The notes under the pieces were generated by a model that ran no database searches, had not been told where the DNA came from, and saw nothing but the letters and a program-made list of their open reading frames with translations. Shown piece after piece: positions 44,622 to 53,212 of a stretch of DNA of 64,000 nucleotides. A program made the translations under genes and the position numbers. The first letter of the stretch is position 1; each line of letters begins with the position of its first letter. The stretch is from Methanomicrobiales archaeon. Its GTDB lineage: Archaea > Halobacteriota > Methanomicrobia > Methanomicrobiales > Methanospirillaceae. The stretch spans positions 1-64,000 of the forward strand of contig JANYKQ010000038.1 in the NCBI GenBank assembly GCA_025358115.1, in the 5' to 3' direction.

Positions 44622-46754
44622 ATGCCGGAAGAAGATCCTTTGGCAGCACCTGATTCCGATAATACCCCACGGTCGAAGAACCGGCTTGGCGGTGAGCAGA
44701 GCCCGTACCTTCTCCAGCACGCAGAAAATCCCGTGGACTGGTACCCGTGGGACGGGGAGGCTTTCTTAAAGGCAGCCCGGGAGGACAAACCGATCTTTCT
44801 TTCAATCGGGTATGCCACCTGCCACTGGTGTCACGTGATGGCGCATGAATCCTTTGAAGATGAGGAAGTTGCCGTCCTGCTCAACCGGGATTTTGTTGCC
44901 ATCAAGGTGGACCGCGAGGAGCGCCCGGATATCGATGCCGTGTATATGGCCGTCTGCCAGCAGATGGCAGGACAGGGCGGCTGGCCGCTCACGGTTGTCA
45001 TGACGCCGGAGAAAAAACCATTTTTTGCCGCAACGTACATTCCGAAAGAGACCCGGTTCTCGATGATGGGGCTCTTAACCCTCCTTCCCCGCATTACCCG
45101 GATGTGGAAGGAGAAGAGATCGGACCTTATCCGGTCCGGTGATCGGATAATTACTGCCATTGCTTCCCAAAGTTCTCCTTCACCTGCCATAGATCCCGGA
45201 GATAACCTTCTGGATGAGGGTTACCAGTCTCTCCAGCTCCAGTTCGATCCAGTACATGGCGGATTTGGCAGGGCCCCGAAATTTCCAACACCCCATACCC
45301 TTCTCTTCCTGCTCCGGTACGCAAAGAGGAATCCTCATTCCCGGGCTCTTCTGATGGTGGAGAGGACTCTTGACGCTATAAGAAATGGCGGGATATATGA
45401 TCACCTCGGCGGAGGTGTCCACCGGTACTCTACGGATGAACAATGGCATATCCCGCATTTTGAGAAGATGCTCTATGACCAGGCCCTGCTGGTCATGGCA
45501 TATACGGAAACGTTCCAGGTGACCGGTAATACGGCCTGCAGAAAGACTGCTGAAGAGATCCTCGGGTACGTGACGCGGTCACTTCGTTCTACGGAAGGAG
45601 CGTTTTTTTCAGCAGAAGATGCTGACAGTCCAGAAGGTGAAGGGGCTTTTTATGTCTGGACTCTTCGGGAATTCGAACAAGTACTGGGATTGGAGGATGC
45701 CACAGTTGCGGCGCTGGTTTTTGGCGTGACGCTGAATGGCAATTATCATGATCCCGGACGGGGTCATGGTTATAATATTCTTCGCTGGTCACTCTCTCCG
45801 GAAAAAATTGCCTCATCCCTGCGGATAACGGAACCGGAACTTGCAATACGTATTGAATCGATTCGGCTCCGGCTGGTTGCATCACGAGAGCAGCGTGTCC
45901 GTCCCTCCCTTGATGACAAGGTACTTGCCGACTGGAACGGGTTGATGATAGCCGCTCTTGCCCGGGCTGGACGGGCTTTTGATAGCCCGGTATATATTGA
46001 AATGGCAAAAACCGCGATGCACTTTATCCTGGCAAGGATGCGCAGTCAAGACGGGGGTCTTCTCCACCGGTACCGTCGCGGGGATGCAGCGATCACCGGA
46101 TTTGCAGACGATTATGCGTTCATCATCCACGCCCTCATTGAACTCTATGAAACAACCTTTGACCCCCACTATTTCAGGACTGCCCTGGAACTGAACCGGT
46201 ACCTGCTCGATCATTTCTGGGATGTGAAACAGGGCGGTTTTTTCACGATATAGGATACCACTGAGGCATTGATCCTCCGTAAAAAGGAAATTTTTGATGG
46301 TGCGATTCCCTCTGCAAACTCGGTTGCATTCATGAACCTTATCCGTCTTTCCCGTATGACCGGGGATTCAGGCCTTGATGTGAAAGCTTCGGCCCTGTCA
46401 CGATCCTTTGGCGGAACCGTCAGCCAGTCCCCGTCAGCCTATACCTGGTTCCTCTGTGGTCTTGATCTGGTTAGTCAATCCCATGAAGTGGTTATTGTGG
46501 GAGATGATGAGGCAGAGGATACAAGGAGGATGATCTCTGTACTGCAATCCCGGTATCTTCCTTCAGTTATCGTACTGCAGGTTGCGCCCGGCCCCCGGGC
46601 ATCTGCCCTGACAGAGCTTGCTCTTTTTACCCAATCCCTTTTCATGATCGATGGAAAGGCAACTGCCTATGTCTGTTCCGGGAACACCTGTTCGGCCCCG
46701 GTCACGGATCCGGAATCGGTTCTTGCACTGATTGAACCCCGGGAAAAATCTTAA
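44622..46754 (+). CDS. Thioredoxin-domain protein (DUF255, YyaL/SSP411-like) interrupted by in-frame TAG
   Basis: The full frame is 710 codons, the usual length of the YyaL family. The N-terminal thioredoxin-like domain has [20 protein letters not shown] with CxxC. It is followed by an (alpha/alpha)6 barrel-type region ([53 protein letters not shown]). TAG at 46251-46253 lies between GGFFTI and [13 protein letters not shown], after which the same frame continues normally for 166 codons ([18 protein letters not shown]). The cause may be a recent nonsense mutation, a sequence error or readthrough. Diverges from the membrane gene next door. Confidence 0.8.
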
Positions 46755-46961
46755 AAAAACAGTGCTGCCCAAATGCACATTGACTGGAGTTCACCCCCTT
46801 GCAATGAAAATGCATTTATGTTTTCCCCTGCCTCCTGGCCACCTTTTTAACCCCGGCTGGGTTAAAAAAAGTCAGATTTTTTTGTCATTAATCGCCACGG
46901 GGGCATGCTCACAGGATAAAAAGAATATCAGGAAAAATGATTTTTTTTTAGAATAAAAAAT

Positions 46962-47104
46962 GGCTCTTTTAAAACCCTCTGAAATGAGGGGGGGTCGGGA
47001 GGATGCGCCCTTTGGGATGCCTCCCCCTCTGGGGGAGAGAGGGGGTCACTCTCCCAATAGTCGATAAGGGGAAGCGAATCATAGGAAAAAGGGATTATCC
47101 AGCA
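46962..47104 (+). repeat. Inverted-repeat element copy R3 (MITE-like), diverged
   Basis: The left end GGCTCTTTTAAAACCCTCT and the core (GCCTCCCCCTCTGGGGGAG hairpin, GGGGAAGCGAATCATAGG) match the family; the right end (GGGATTATCCAGCAC) has drifted and the first hairpin is degraded. Located between two convergent genes (46754 and 47133). The remaining bases of this gap (46755-46961) hold no gene. Confidence 0.7.
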
Positions 47105-47132
47105 CAAAAAATAAAAAAAAGATGGGTAAATA

Positions 47133-47609
47133 TCAAAGATTTTTCAACGCAATGAGGTCCTTGACGCCAACGAGTTTCCAGACCAGTGAGCGTTCTTCTT
47201 TCCCGATTGCTGCCGGCGGATCGAGAGGTGAATGGCCCAGGGCCGCAAGGATATTGCACGAGAGATTGCGCTCAACGATTAAGTCCACAAACTTTTCCCG
47301 GATAATCTTTTTTTCTATTGAGTCATGGACTTCCTCCATGTAACCCTGGAGTGTTACAAACGTGTAGGAAGAGAGATCTTTTGTGTATTTCTCGATCTCC
47401 ACTGATGCATAGGGGCTTTTGCGGAAATATTCGATCTTTTTCCCGTATTTTGTGGAGAGGAAATATAAAAATGACCCGTCAAAAACATACAAAAACGGTG
47501 CAATATAAGGGTATTTTTCTCCCTGGAATGCAATTCTGCAGATATATCCCTTCTCGATAAGTCGGTCGTACTCCAGTTTTTCCATCCGGGGAATCTTTAT
47601 AATTTCCAT
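47133..47609 (-). CDS. Pyridoxamine 5'-phosphate oxidase-like flavin-binding protein
   Basis: A 158-residue split-barrel protein of the PNPOx/NimA-like group. MEKLEYDRLIEKGYICRIAF, YPYIAPFLYVFDGSFLYFLST, GKKIEYFRKSPYASVEIE and FVTLQGYMEE follow the usual strand order of single-domain FMN or F420 binders. It probably reduces or binds a small molecule in the cytoplasm. ATG at 47609 has AGGTAGTGAC before it. Next to the MBL-rhodanese gene on the same strand (74 bases apart). Confidence 0.8.
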   Translation of the reverse strand: MEIIKIPRMEKLEYDRLIEKGYICRIAFQGEKYPYIAPFLYVFDGSFLYFLSTKYGKKIEYFRKSPYASVEIEKYTKDLSSYTFVTLQGYMEEVHDSIEKKIIREKFVDLIVERNLSCNILAALGHSPLDPPAAIGKEERSLVWKLVGVKDLIALKNL

Positions 47610-47682
47610 AGGGTCACTACCTTCTGCGTTTCCTTACCAAAGAAGATAAACCTTCTTAAATTTCGATAAAAAAGATTTATTG

Positions 47683-49050
47683 TTATTTTTCAATACTGAA
47701 CCCGGCCCGTTTCCAGGCGGTCATTCCTCCAAGCACATTCGTCATGTCCTGGTAATTGTACCGGGCAAGTATACTTGCTGCAAGACTCCCCTTGTAGCCG
47801 GCATCACAATAGATCACCAGGGGTCTGTCCAGGGGGATCTCTTCGAGTTGTGAGGAGAGTTCCCCGACATACCGGTGATGTGCTCCGGGGATATGTCCAA
47901 TTGCGGTCCAGTTTTTGCTATCCCGCACATCGAGAAGAAATGGTGATTCGGTCCTGAGGCGTTCGTTGAGCTGCTGGACAGAACACGTAGGGAGGGTAGC
48001 AATCTCCTGCGCGGCCTTAGTCCACTGGGGAAAACCACCGGCAAGGTACCCTGCCACATTGTCATAACCCAGACGGATGATCTGGCGGTGCACGGAATCC
48101 AGCGAGAGATTGAAGTCATCAACAAGGATAACCGGCAGATCGTATGTAAACACCCAGCCCATAAATGCCGAAACCCCCTCGCGCCAGCAGGAGATACTGC
48201 CGGGAATATGGCCGGCGCCAAAACTGGCAGGGGAGCGGATATCAAGAACCTGGCATCCTGATGCCCTGAACCTATTTACCTCACTGACCGTGAGGGGCCT
48301 GAGATCCGATTGTCCACGCAGGAGGGGCGCTCCTTCTTTGTTTAACTGCTCCATTTTCCGGAAGTAAGGGGGGACGTACGGGGATTCCTGTATCCGGGCT
48401 GCGATAAAGGCGTCCTTTCCCCCGGAAAGCCAGCGGTTGGTACCCTTTTCATATCCTGATGTAGTGAACGGGTGATCCGCGATCTCTCCGCCACAGACAG
48501 AACCCGCGCCATGAGCCGGACATATGATAATACCCTCTCCGAGACTGAGAATTTTTTTACTGATACTGTCAAATATTTTTCCGGCCATCTCCGCTTTGCG
48601 ATCCTGCCCGTAGAAATCCGTACGGGCAATATCTCCTGAGAAGAGAGTGTCTCCGGAAAAAACCATGTAGGGCTGTAAGGATACCTCCTTATCCGTCAGT
48701 ACCAGGGATATGCTCTCTTCGGTATGTCCCGGGGTTTCCAGAACCCGGAGTTCCAGTTGGCCTAGGGCAAATATGTCTCCTTCGTAAACGGGTTTCCCAT
48801 AGGAAAATGCCATTGCTGCCCCATGGTAGATCTCCGCCCCGCAGTGGTTCGCGAGCTCAACAGACCCAATCACATAATCCTCGTTACGGTGCGTTTCAAA
48901 GATATGGGTGATAACCAGATCGTTCCTGCGTGCAATCTCCAGGTAGATTTCGCAGTCGCGGCGCGGATCGATTACAGCCGCCTTTCCGCCGGAGCCGATA
49001 AGATAGGAGATATGAGCAATTCCTTCTGATACAATCCGTTCAAACAGCAT
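47683..49050 (-). CDS. Metallo-beta-lactamase-fold protein with two rhodanese domains
   Basis: A 455-residue protein related to persulfide-dioxygenase/rhodanese fusions. N-terminal MBL fold: AAVIDPRRDCEIYLEIA, THIFETHRNEDYVIGS, LETPGHTEESISLVL and FSGDTLFSGDIARTD. The HxHxDH motif reads ETHRNED, so metal binding may be altered. The first rhodanese domain (VLDIRSPASFGAGHIPGS, loop VILVDDFN) lacks the active-site Cys; the second (LLDVRDSKNW, VIYCDAGYKGS) has it. It probably handles sulfane sulfur, but the exact reaction is uncertain. GGTGA precedes the ATG. Confidence 0.85.
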   Translation of the reverse strand: MLFERIVSEGIAHISYLIGSGGKAAVIDPRRDCEIYLEIARRNDLVITHIFETHRNEDYVIGSVELANHCGAEIYHGAAMAFSYGKPVYEGDIFALGQLELRVLETPGHTEESISLVLTDKEVSLQPYMVFSGDTLFSGDIARTDFYGQDRKAEMAGKIFDSISKKILSLGEGIIICPAHGAGSVCGGEIADHPFTTSGYEKGTNRWLSGGKDAFIAARIQESPYVPPYFRKMEQLNKEGAPLLRGQSDLRPLTVSEVNRFRASGCQVLDIRSPASFGAGHIPGSISCWREGVSAFMGWVFTYDLPVILVDDFNLSLDSVHRQIIRLGYDNVAGYLAGGFPQWTKAAQEIATLPTCSVQQLNERLRTESPFLLDVRDSKNWTAIGHIPGAHHRYVGELSSQLEEIPLDRPLVIYCDAGYKGSLAASILARYNYQDMTNVLGGMTAWKRAGFSIEK

Positions 49051-49127
49051 CGATATTTCACCGGTATAGTGGACATCTTCTCCGGGTGCGTAAATAGGTT
49101 ATGAACCGGGAAAAATTGTCTGATGAT

Positions 49128-50441
49128 TCAGGATGCATAAGGATATCTCAGGAGAATGGGCCGGGCCTCTTTATCCGGCAGCCGGGATTGAATCAGGGTG
49201 CAGATCTCGTCTAATCCCACCGGTACGTAACCAACAACTTCTGCACTCACGTTGATCCGGCGATCAACAAAATTGATAAATGGAAAATGATGGAGGTCGT
49301 TATTATGGTGATGGCCGTGAACCGTCCAGCCGGTAAAACCCGGAGGTATATCTGCTGGATTATGCACAAGAAGGAAGTGTAATCCTTTGTAATCCAGTAT
49401 CAAAGACGGTATGGCTCCCAGTTCGTTATTGTCATGATTGCCCCGGATGAAGGTGATCTCCCCGCCCAGTTGTTTCCGGTATTTTTCCAGACCCTGCGCA
49501 TGTCTCCCATACCGCAGGTCCCCGAGATAAAAAACCCTGCTCCTGGGGGAGATCACGTTGTTCCAGTTATCAATAAGAACACGATCCATCTCAGCAACAT
49601 CGGAAAAGAGGAACGGCCGGGAACAATACCGGATGATATTGGCATGGCCAAGGTGCAGGTCCGAGATGAGGAATATATCTCCTTCCCTATCCCGCCGGGA
49701 AGAAGTAAGCTCAAAACCCATTTTTTTGCGATACCGGGAAAGACTGTTCTGCCAGGACAGGGACGTGTGCCGTGATCCTGCAGGGATCCAGCATTTGTCC
49801 AGGAGATCATATTCTGCAAGAATATCTTCTCCTTTCATCACCGTGATCCGGATGCCGTGCTCATCGAGGGTGACCGGCCAGATGACCTGCCGGTTCCTGA
49901 GTTGCAGTTTCTTTATCAGCCATTTCAGGGGCCGTGAAAAATACCCGTCAAGCGACCGGTCAATCCGGGGCAGTGTTTCTTTTGATTTTGTTATAATGGA
50001 AAAAATTTCTTCTGCAAGAGCAGGTTCGAGCCGGTTGGCGATGGTAACGTGGAACCATTTTTTTCCGGGAAAAGCATCCCAGGGATTATAACTGGAGGTT
50101 ATCGGTGTCAGTACCTCGGAAATGGACACGGTGAGACTTTTAAGTGCGTCCGATGGCTGGACAAAAAAGGCGATCACGCTTCCGTGCATACCGTCCCGTT
50201 TCTCCCAGCCGTCGATCATGAACGGGATCGGATCGTACCGGGATGCGGCCCTGCTGACAGCATCCAGGAACTGCTCCTCACTGACATCCCCATTGAGGCT
50301 CAAAGGCCCGAAAAGGGTGACATGCGGATGTTTTTCAGTATAGTTCCCCAGCCGGAATTTTTTGGCAATGGCAGAGATCGTCTCGTTCATCCGCCATTTT
50401 GTCTTTCCAAGGCGGATCTCGATGAGAAAAATATCTTCCAT
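49128..50441 (-). CDS. 2H phosphoesterase / calcineurin-like phosphoesterase fusion
   Basis: A 437-residue protein with two hydrolase domains. Residues 1-150 are a 2H (2'-5' RNA ligase-like) fold with both HxT motifs: KHPHVTLFGP (H40-T42) and KKWFHVTIAN (H131-T133). Residues about 254-437 are a metallophosphoesterase with ISDLHLGH, FYLGDLRYG, FIRGNHDN, FLLVHNP and VHGHHHN, the complete set of metal ligands. A helical linker of about 100 residues joins them. The pairing points to processing of RNA ends or cyclic phosphates, by inference. Met at 50441 or 50450 could start it. Confidence 0.82.
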   Translation of the reverse strand: MEDIFLIEIRLGKTKWRMNETISAIAKKFRLGNYTEKHPHVTLFGPLSLNGDVSEEQFLDAVSRAASRYDPIPFMIDGWEKRDGMHGSVIAFFVQPSDALKSLTVSISEVLTPITSSYNPWDAFPGKKWFHVTIANRLEPALAEEIFSIITKSKETLPRIDRSLDGYFSRPLKWLIKKLQLRNRQVIWPVTLDEHGIRITVMKGEDILAEYDLLDKCWIPAGSRHTSLSWQNSLSRYRKKMGFELTSSRRDREGDIFLISDLHLGHANIIRYCSRPFLFSDVAEMDRVLIDNWNNVISPRSRVFYLGDLRYGRHAQGLEKYRKQLGGEITFIRGNHDNNELGAIPSLILDYKGLHFLLVHNPADIPPGFTGWTVHGHHHNNDLHHFPFINFVDRRINVSAEVVGYVPVGLDEICTLIQSRLPDKEARPILLRYPYAS

Positions 50442-50537
50442 GCAGTTCATCCCGTAAGATAATTTCTATTAGCCTTCCTTGGGGTTAAATCTTTGACCTG
50501 TAAATATCCCAGGAAGGGAAAAAATTTCTGATAATTT

Positions 50538-50795
50538 GGCTCTGTAGAAATTATCGGTTTTTATCATAGGCCGATATTGGGGGCGACGGCAATCTGATAC
50601 CTCCTTCCCGCCACTCGGGAATTCCCCATACTGGGATAGGATCCACAGTGGGTTAGTGATAATTCCGCTAAAAAGGGGGTCAAGGGGATGCACCCCATGG
50701 GTTGCCTCCCCCTTTGGGGGAGAGAGGGGGTCACACTCATAATAACTAAAAGAATATAACCGAATTGTTGAAAAAAATAGGATTTCTACCGAGCA
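50538..50795 (+). repeat. Inverted-repeat element copy R4, with covarying ends and internal insert
   Basis: A 258-bp copy. Its ends are GGCTCTGTAGAAAT and ATTTCTACCGAGC: compared with R1 both have changed TTG/CAA to TAG/CTA, keeping the inverse match. The right half is the family core (TCAAGGGGATGCACCCC, CTCCCCCTTTGGGGGAG). About 110 bp near the left end (50570-50680) is not found in R1 and contains an inverted GGGCGACGG-like GC-rich stretch. It lies between divergent genes, so it may sit in their promoter region. Confidence 0.7.
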
Positions 50796-51039
50796 GATCT
50801 TCTCATTAAAAAAGAGCATGATCCAAAAAAGGTAATGTAAATAATTTTCTCTGACTGCAGAGAACCGTGGCCGTGCGGGTTTATTCATTGTCCGGAGCCC
50901 TCAGGGAAAAGACGGGAGTAAAAAAAGCAAAAATGCTGGAATATCCCTGGCAGATTCCAAAGGGAAGAGTTTTTTACCGTGCCATAGTATTATGCATCAT
51001 CACTAAAAAATAAGTACAGAATTAAAAACGGAAACCTGT

Positions 51040-51624
51040 ATGATACCCCCTGCTCCTCCGGGAAAAAATGAGCCCGAATCTCCACGTTCCGGGAAAAAAC
51101 CCGTAATAATCGTTGTCATTATTTCCTTTCTCCTAATCATAGCGGTTATTGCCATTGTCCTTGTTTTATCACCCGCAGGTAGCAGTCCAGCTCCTTCAGC
51201 GGAAGTTGTGAACAATTCTCACAATCCTGTCATTCCCAAGCCGGTCCGGGCGCCGGTGGCTGTTTCAACAGTAAAACCCGTGGATTTTGTCATCCAGCCC
51301 GGAGACCAGGAGAAATGCGGGCTGACCTGCCGCCGGTTGACTCCCTCTGTCACCAATACGGGGAATGAAACGGCGCACAATGTCTGCATTTCCATCACCC
51401 TTTACAACAGCGATGGTGAGCTTATCTTTTTAAACGGGGAATCTTCCATCAAAAAGTGTATCGGGACGATTGCCAGCGGGGAATCAAAGAGTGAACCGGT
51501 TGTCATAGATGCCGATTGTGGATTTCTTGCATCCAAATGTCTCCAGAAGACGCTGATACTCAAAACCCGGGCAACGTCTGACGAGGCAACGGTCCAGTTC
51601 CCCGACCGGACCATTGCAGTATAG
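51040..51624 (+). CDS. Membrane-anchored exported protein with Ig-like domain and cysteines
   Basis: A 194-residue protein: Pro-rich N-terminus, helix at about 21-45 (PVIIVVIISFLLIIAVIAIV) and a Ser/Pro-rich linker. An exported domain follows with CGLTCRRLTPSVTNTGNETAHNVCISITLYN, and CIG, DCGF and KC later. The TNTGNETAHNV pattern recalls CARDB/FxLYD-like beta-sandwiches, and the six cysteines could form three disulfides. It ends in TAG. Function is unknown. The 285 bases after it hold no gene. Confidence 0.65.
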   Translation: MIPPAPPGKNEPESPRSGKKPVIIVVIISFLLIIAVIAIVLVLSPAGSSPAPSAEVVNNSHNPVIPKPVRAPVAVSTVKPVDFVIQPGDQEKCGLTCRRLTPSVTNTGNETAHNVCISITLYNSDGELIFLNGESSIKKCIGTIASGESKSEPVVIDADCGFLASKCLQKTLILKTRATSDEATVQFPDRTIAV

Positions 51625-51909
51625 GGCAATTGTATCCATGGGATAGCGAGGGACACTCTTTATCGGTATCCGGCTTCACAATCATTTCTGGCTGAAGACT
51701 CGTTCGTTCACCACAGCATTACGGGCAGTACCTGATTGTTCATCATTTGTACCCCGCTATTGCACTTTTATCAAATCTCCTCCTGGTGCAAAACAGATTC
51801 AAAAAATAGAGTTGTTCGATGTGCGTGCCGGCATTAGCTAATAATTCGTTTATGTATCTGCCGTTACCCATACACTCATAGAGCATCAGGAGTAAAACTA
51901 TCCTTAAGA

Positions 51910-52596
51910 ATGGTAAATACAATCCGTCAAAATCCCATCACTACCCTCCTTTTCGACATGGATAACACGCTTTTTGATCTTGTCGGGGCACAGATCGCCT
52001 CCTGCCATGCAGTGACACAATTTCTGGGAAATGATGATGGTGATGCTCTTTTTGAATATTTTCTGCGACCCGACCGGGGATTCGAATCCCATGAGAATAT
52101 TCTTGACTACATGGCCGACCGGTCCATTGCCCCGGAAGGAAAATACCGGGATGCCTGCCGCATGTACGAGACCGAGAAACTCCGCAACATTACCCCGTAT
52201 CCCGGAGTTTTCGAAACGCTTGAAACCCTCAAAGGATGCGGGTATCCCATGGCTATTATCACCGATGCCCATTCCCGGGATGCAACCCTCCGCCTGGAAA
52301 AGACCGGTCTTCTGCCGTTCTTTTGCGGGATGGTGAGCTATGATATGGTTGGCGTAAAGAAACCCGCTCCTGATCCTTTCCTTTTCGCCCTCGAGATGAT
52401 GCGGGCCAAATCACATGAAGTGCTGCTGGTGGGGGACAGTCCCCGCCGGGATATAGAACCGTGCAGGCTGCTGGGTATCTGTTCGGTGTATGCCCGGTAC
52501 GGGGATCGTTTCTCTGATGACCGGAGTGAGTTCGAAGCAGATTATATCATTGATGGTATCGATGAACTGCCCGGTATTCTGGCAGGACTTTCCTGA
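51910..52596 (+). CDS. HAD-superfamily hydrolase
   Basis: A 228-residue HAD phosphatase of subfamily I. All four motifs are visible: TLLFDMDNTLFDL (nucleophile Asp and acid-base Asp), IITDAHSRD (Thr), GVKKPAPDPF (Lys) and VLLVGDSPRRDI (Asp pair region). The helical cap lies at residues 20-95. Substrate is unknown; phosphoglycolate or similar small phosphate esters are typical. No close operon partner. Confidence 0.85.
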   Translation: MVNTIRQNPITTLLFDMDNTLFDLVGAQIASCHAVTQFLGNDDGDALFEYFLRPDRGFESHENILDYMADRSIAPEGKYRDACRMYETEKLRNITPYPGVFETLETLKGCGYPMAIITDAHSRDATLRLEKTGLLPFFCGMVSYDMVGVKKPAPDPFLFALEMMRAKSHEVLLVGDSPRRDIEPCRLLGICSVYARYGDRFSDDRSEFEADYIIDGIDELPGILAGLS

Positions 52597-52749
52597 TATC
52601 TGGCTTTTTAAAAGAGAGCTCACGTATTCGGGAGGATAAAGGCGATGAGGGCCAATGCCGTAAATTCCCCGGAACCGGATGGATCCTGCCGGCTGGTCCA
52701 TATGTTAATGTCACTTACGTTTCAAAAAGAGTAAGCACGAGGAGTTGTC

Positions 52750-53037
52750 ATGGGAGTCTTCCGGTACGAAAACAGGTATGCGGCACCGACAAAAGAGCAG
52801 CGCGAGCGGTATATGACCGGTGAGCGTGAAGAGCACACCTTTGGTCCTGAGGGAAAGATCCTGCTGGTTGCGTACGATGAAGCCGTGTATATAAAAGATG
52901 ATATTGACGAGGTCCGTATCCTGTTTACCGGTATCAAGGATAAACAGAAAGCATATGATGAGGTACGGCGTCTTCTCGAGCACCACCAGCGGAAAGAGGA
53001 AGAAGATTCCCCGTTCTCAACGGCAAATGAATACTGA
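52750..53037 (+). CDS. Conserved hypothetical small charged protein
   Basis: A 95-residue protein, highly charged (KEQRERYMTGEREEH, DIDEVRILFTGIKDKQKAYDEV) with a central hydrophobic strand (KILLVAYDEAVYI). A good ribosome site (AGGAGTT) precedes the ATG. No family recognised; the mix of helix and strand suggests a small folded cytoplasmic protein. Confidence 0.6.
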   Translation: MGVFRYENRYAAPTKEQRERYMTGEREEHTFGPEGKILLVAYDEAVYIKDDIDEVRILFTGIKDKQKAYDEVRRLLEHHQRKEEEDSPFSTANEY

Positions 53038-53212
53038 TTCCTGCTGGGGCATGTCCATCAGGAGTACAAAAAAATCGGGATATGCCAACGTGGCAGGAAC
53101 GGAATCATGCTGTATCAGGTTCCCCGGATAATAACAACGTATTCTTTTCCAGAGCTCCAACCGGGTCGTGCATTTAAGACCCTGAGGGAAAATTCCGAGT
53201 ATCCATACCAAT

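Noticed and set aside
46251..46253. Pyrrolysine codon as the preferred reading of the TAG
   Set aside because: Three other genes in the window end normally in TAG, and the family is not known for pyrrolysine, so mutation or sequence error is favoured.
52076..52090. tRNA T-arm-like GGGGATTCGAATCCC
   Set aside because: It lies inside the HAD hydrolase coding frame and no acceptor or anticodon stem can be built around it.
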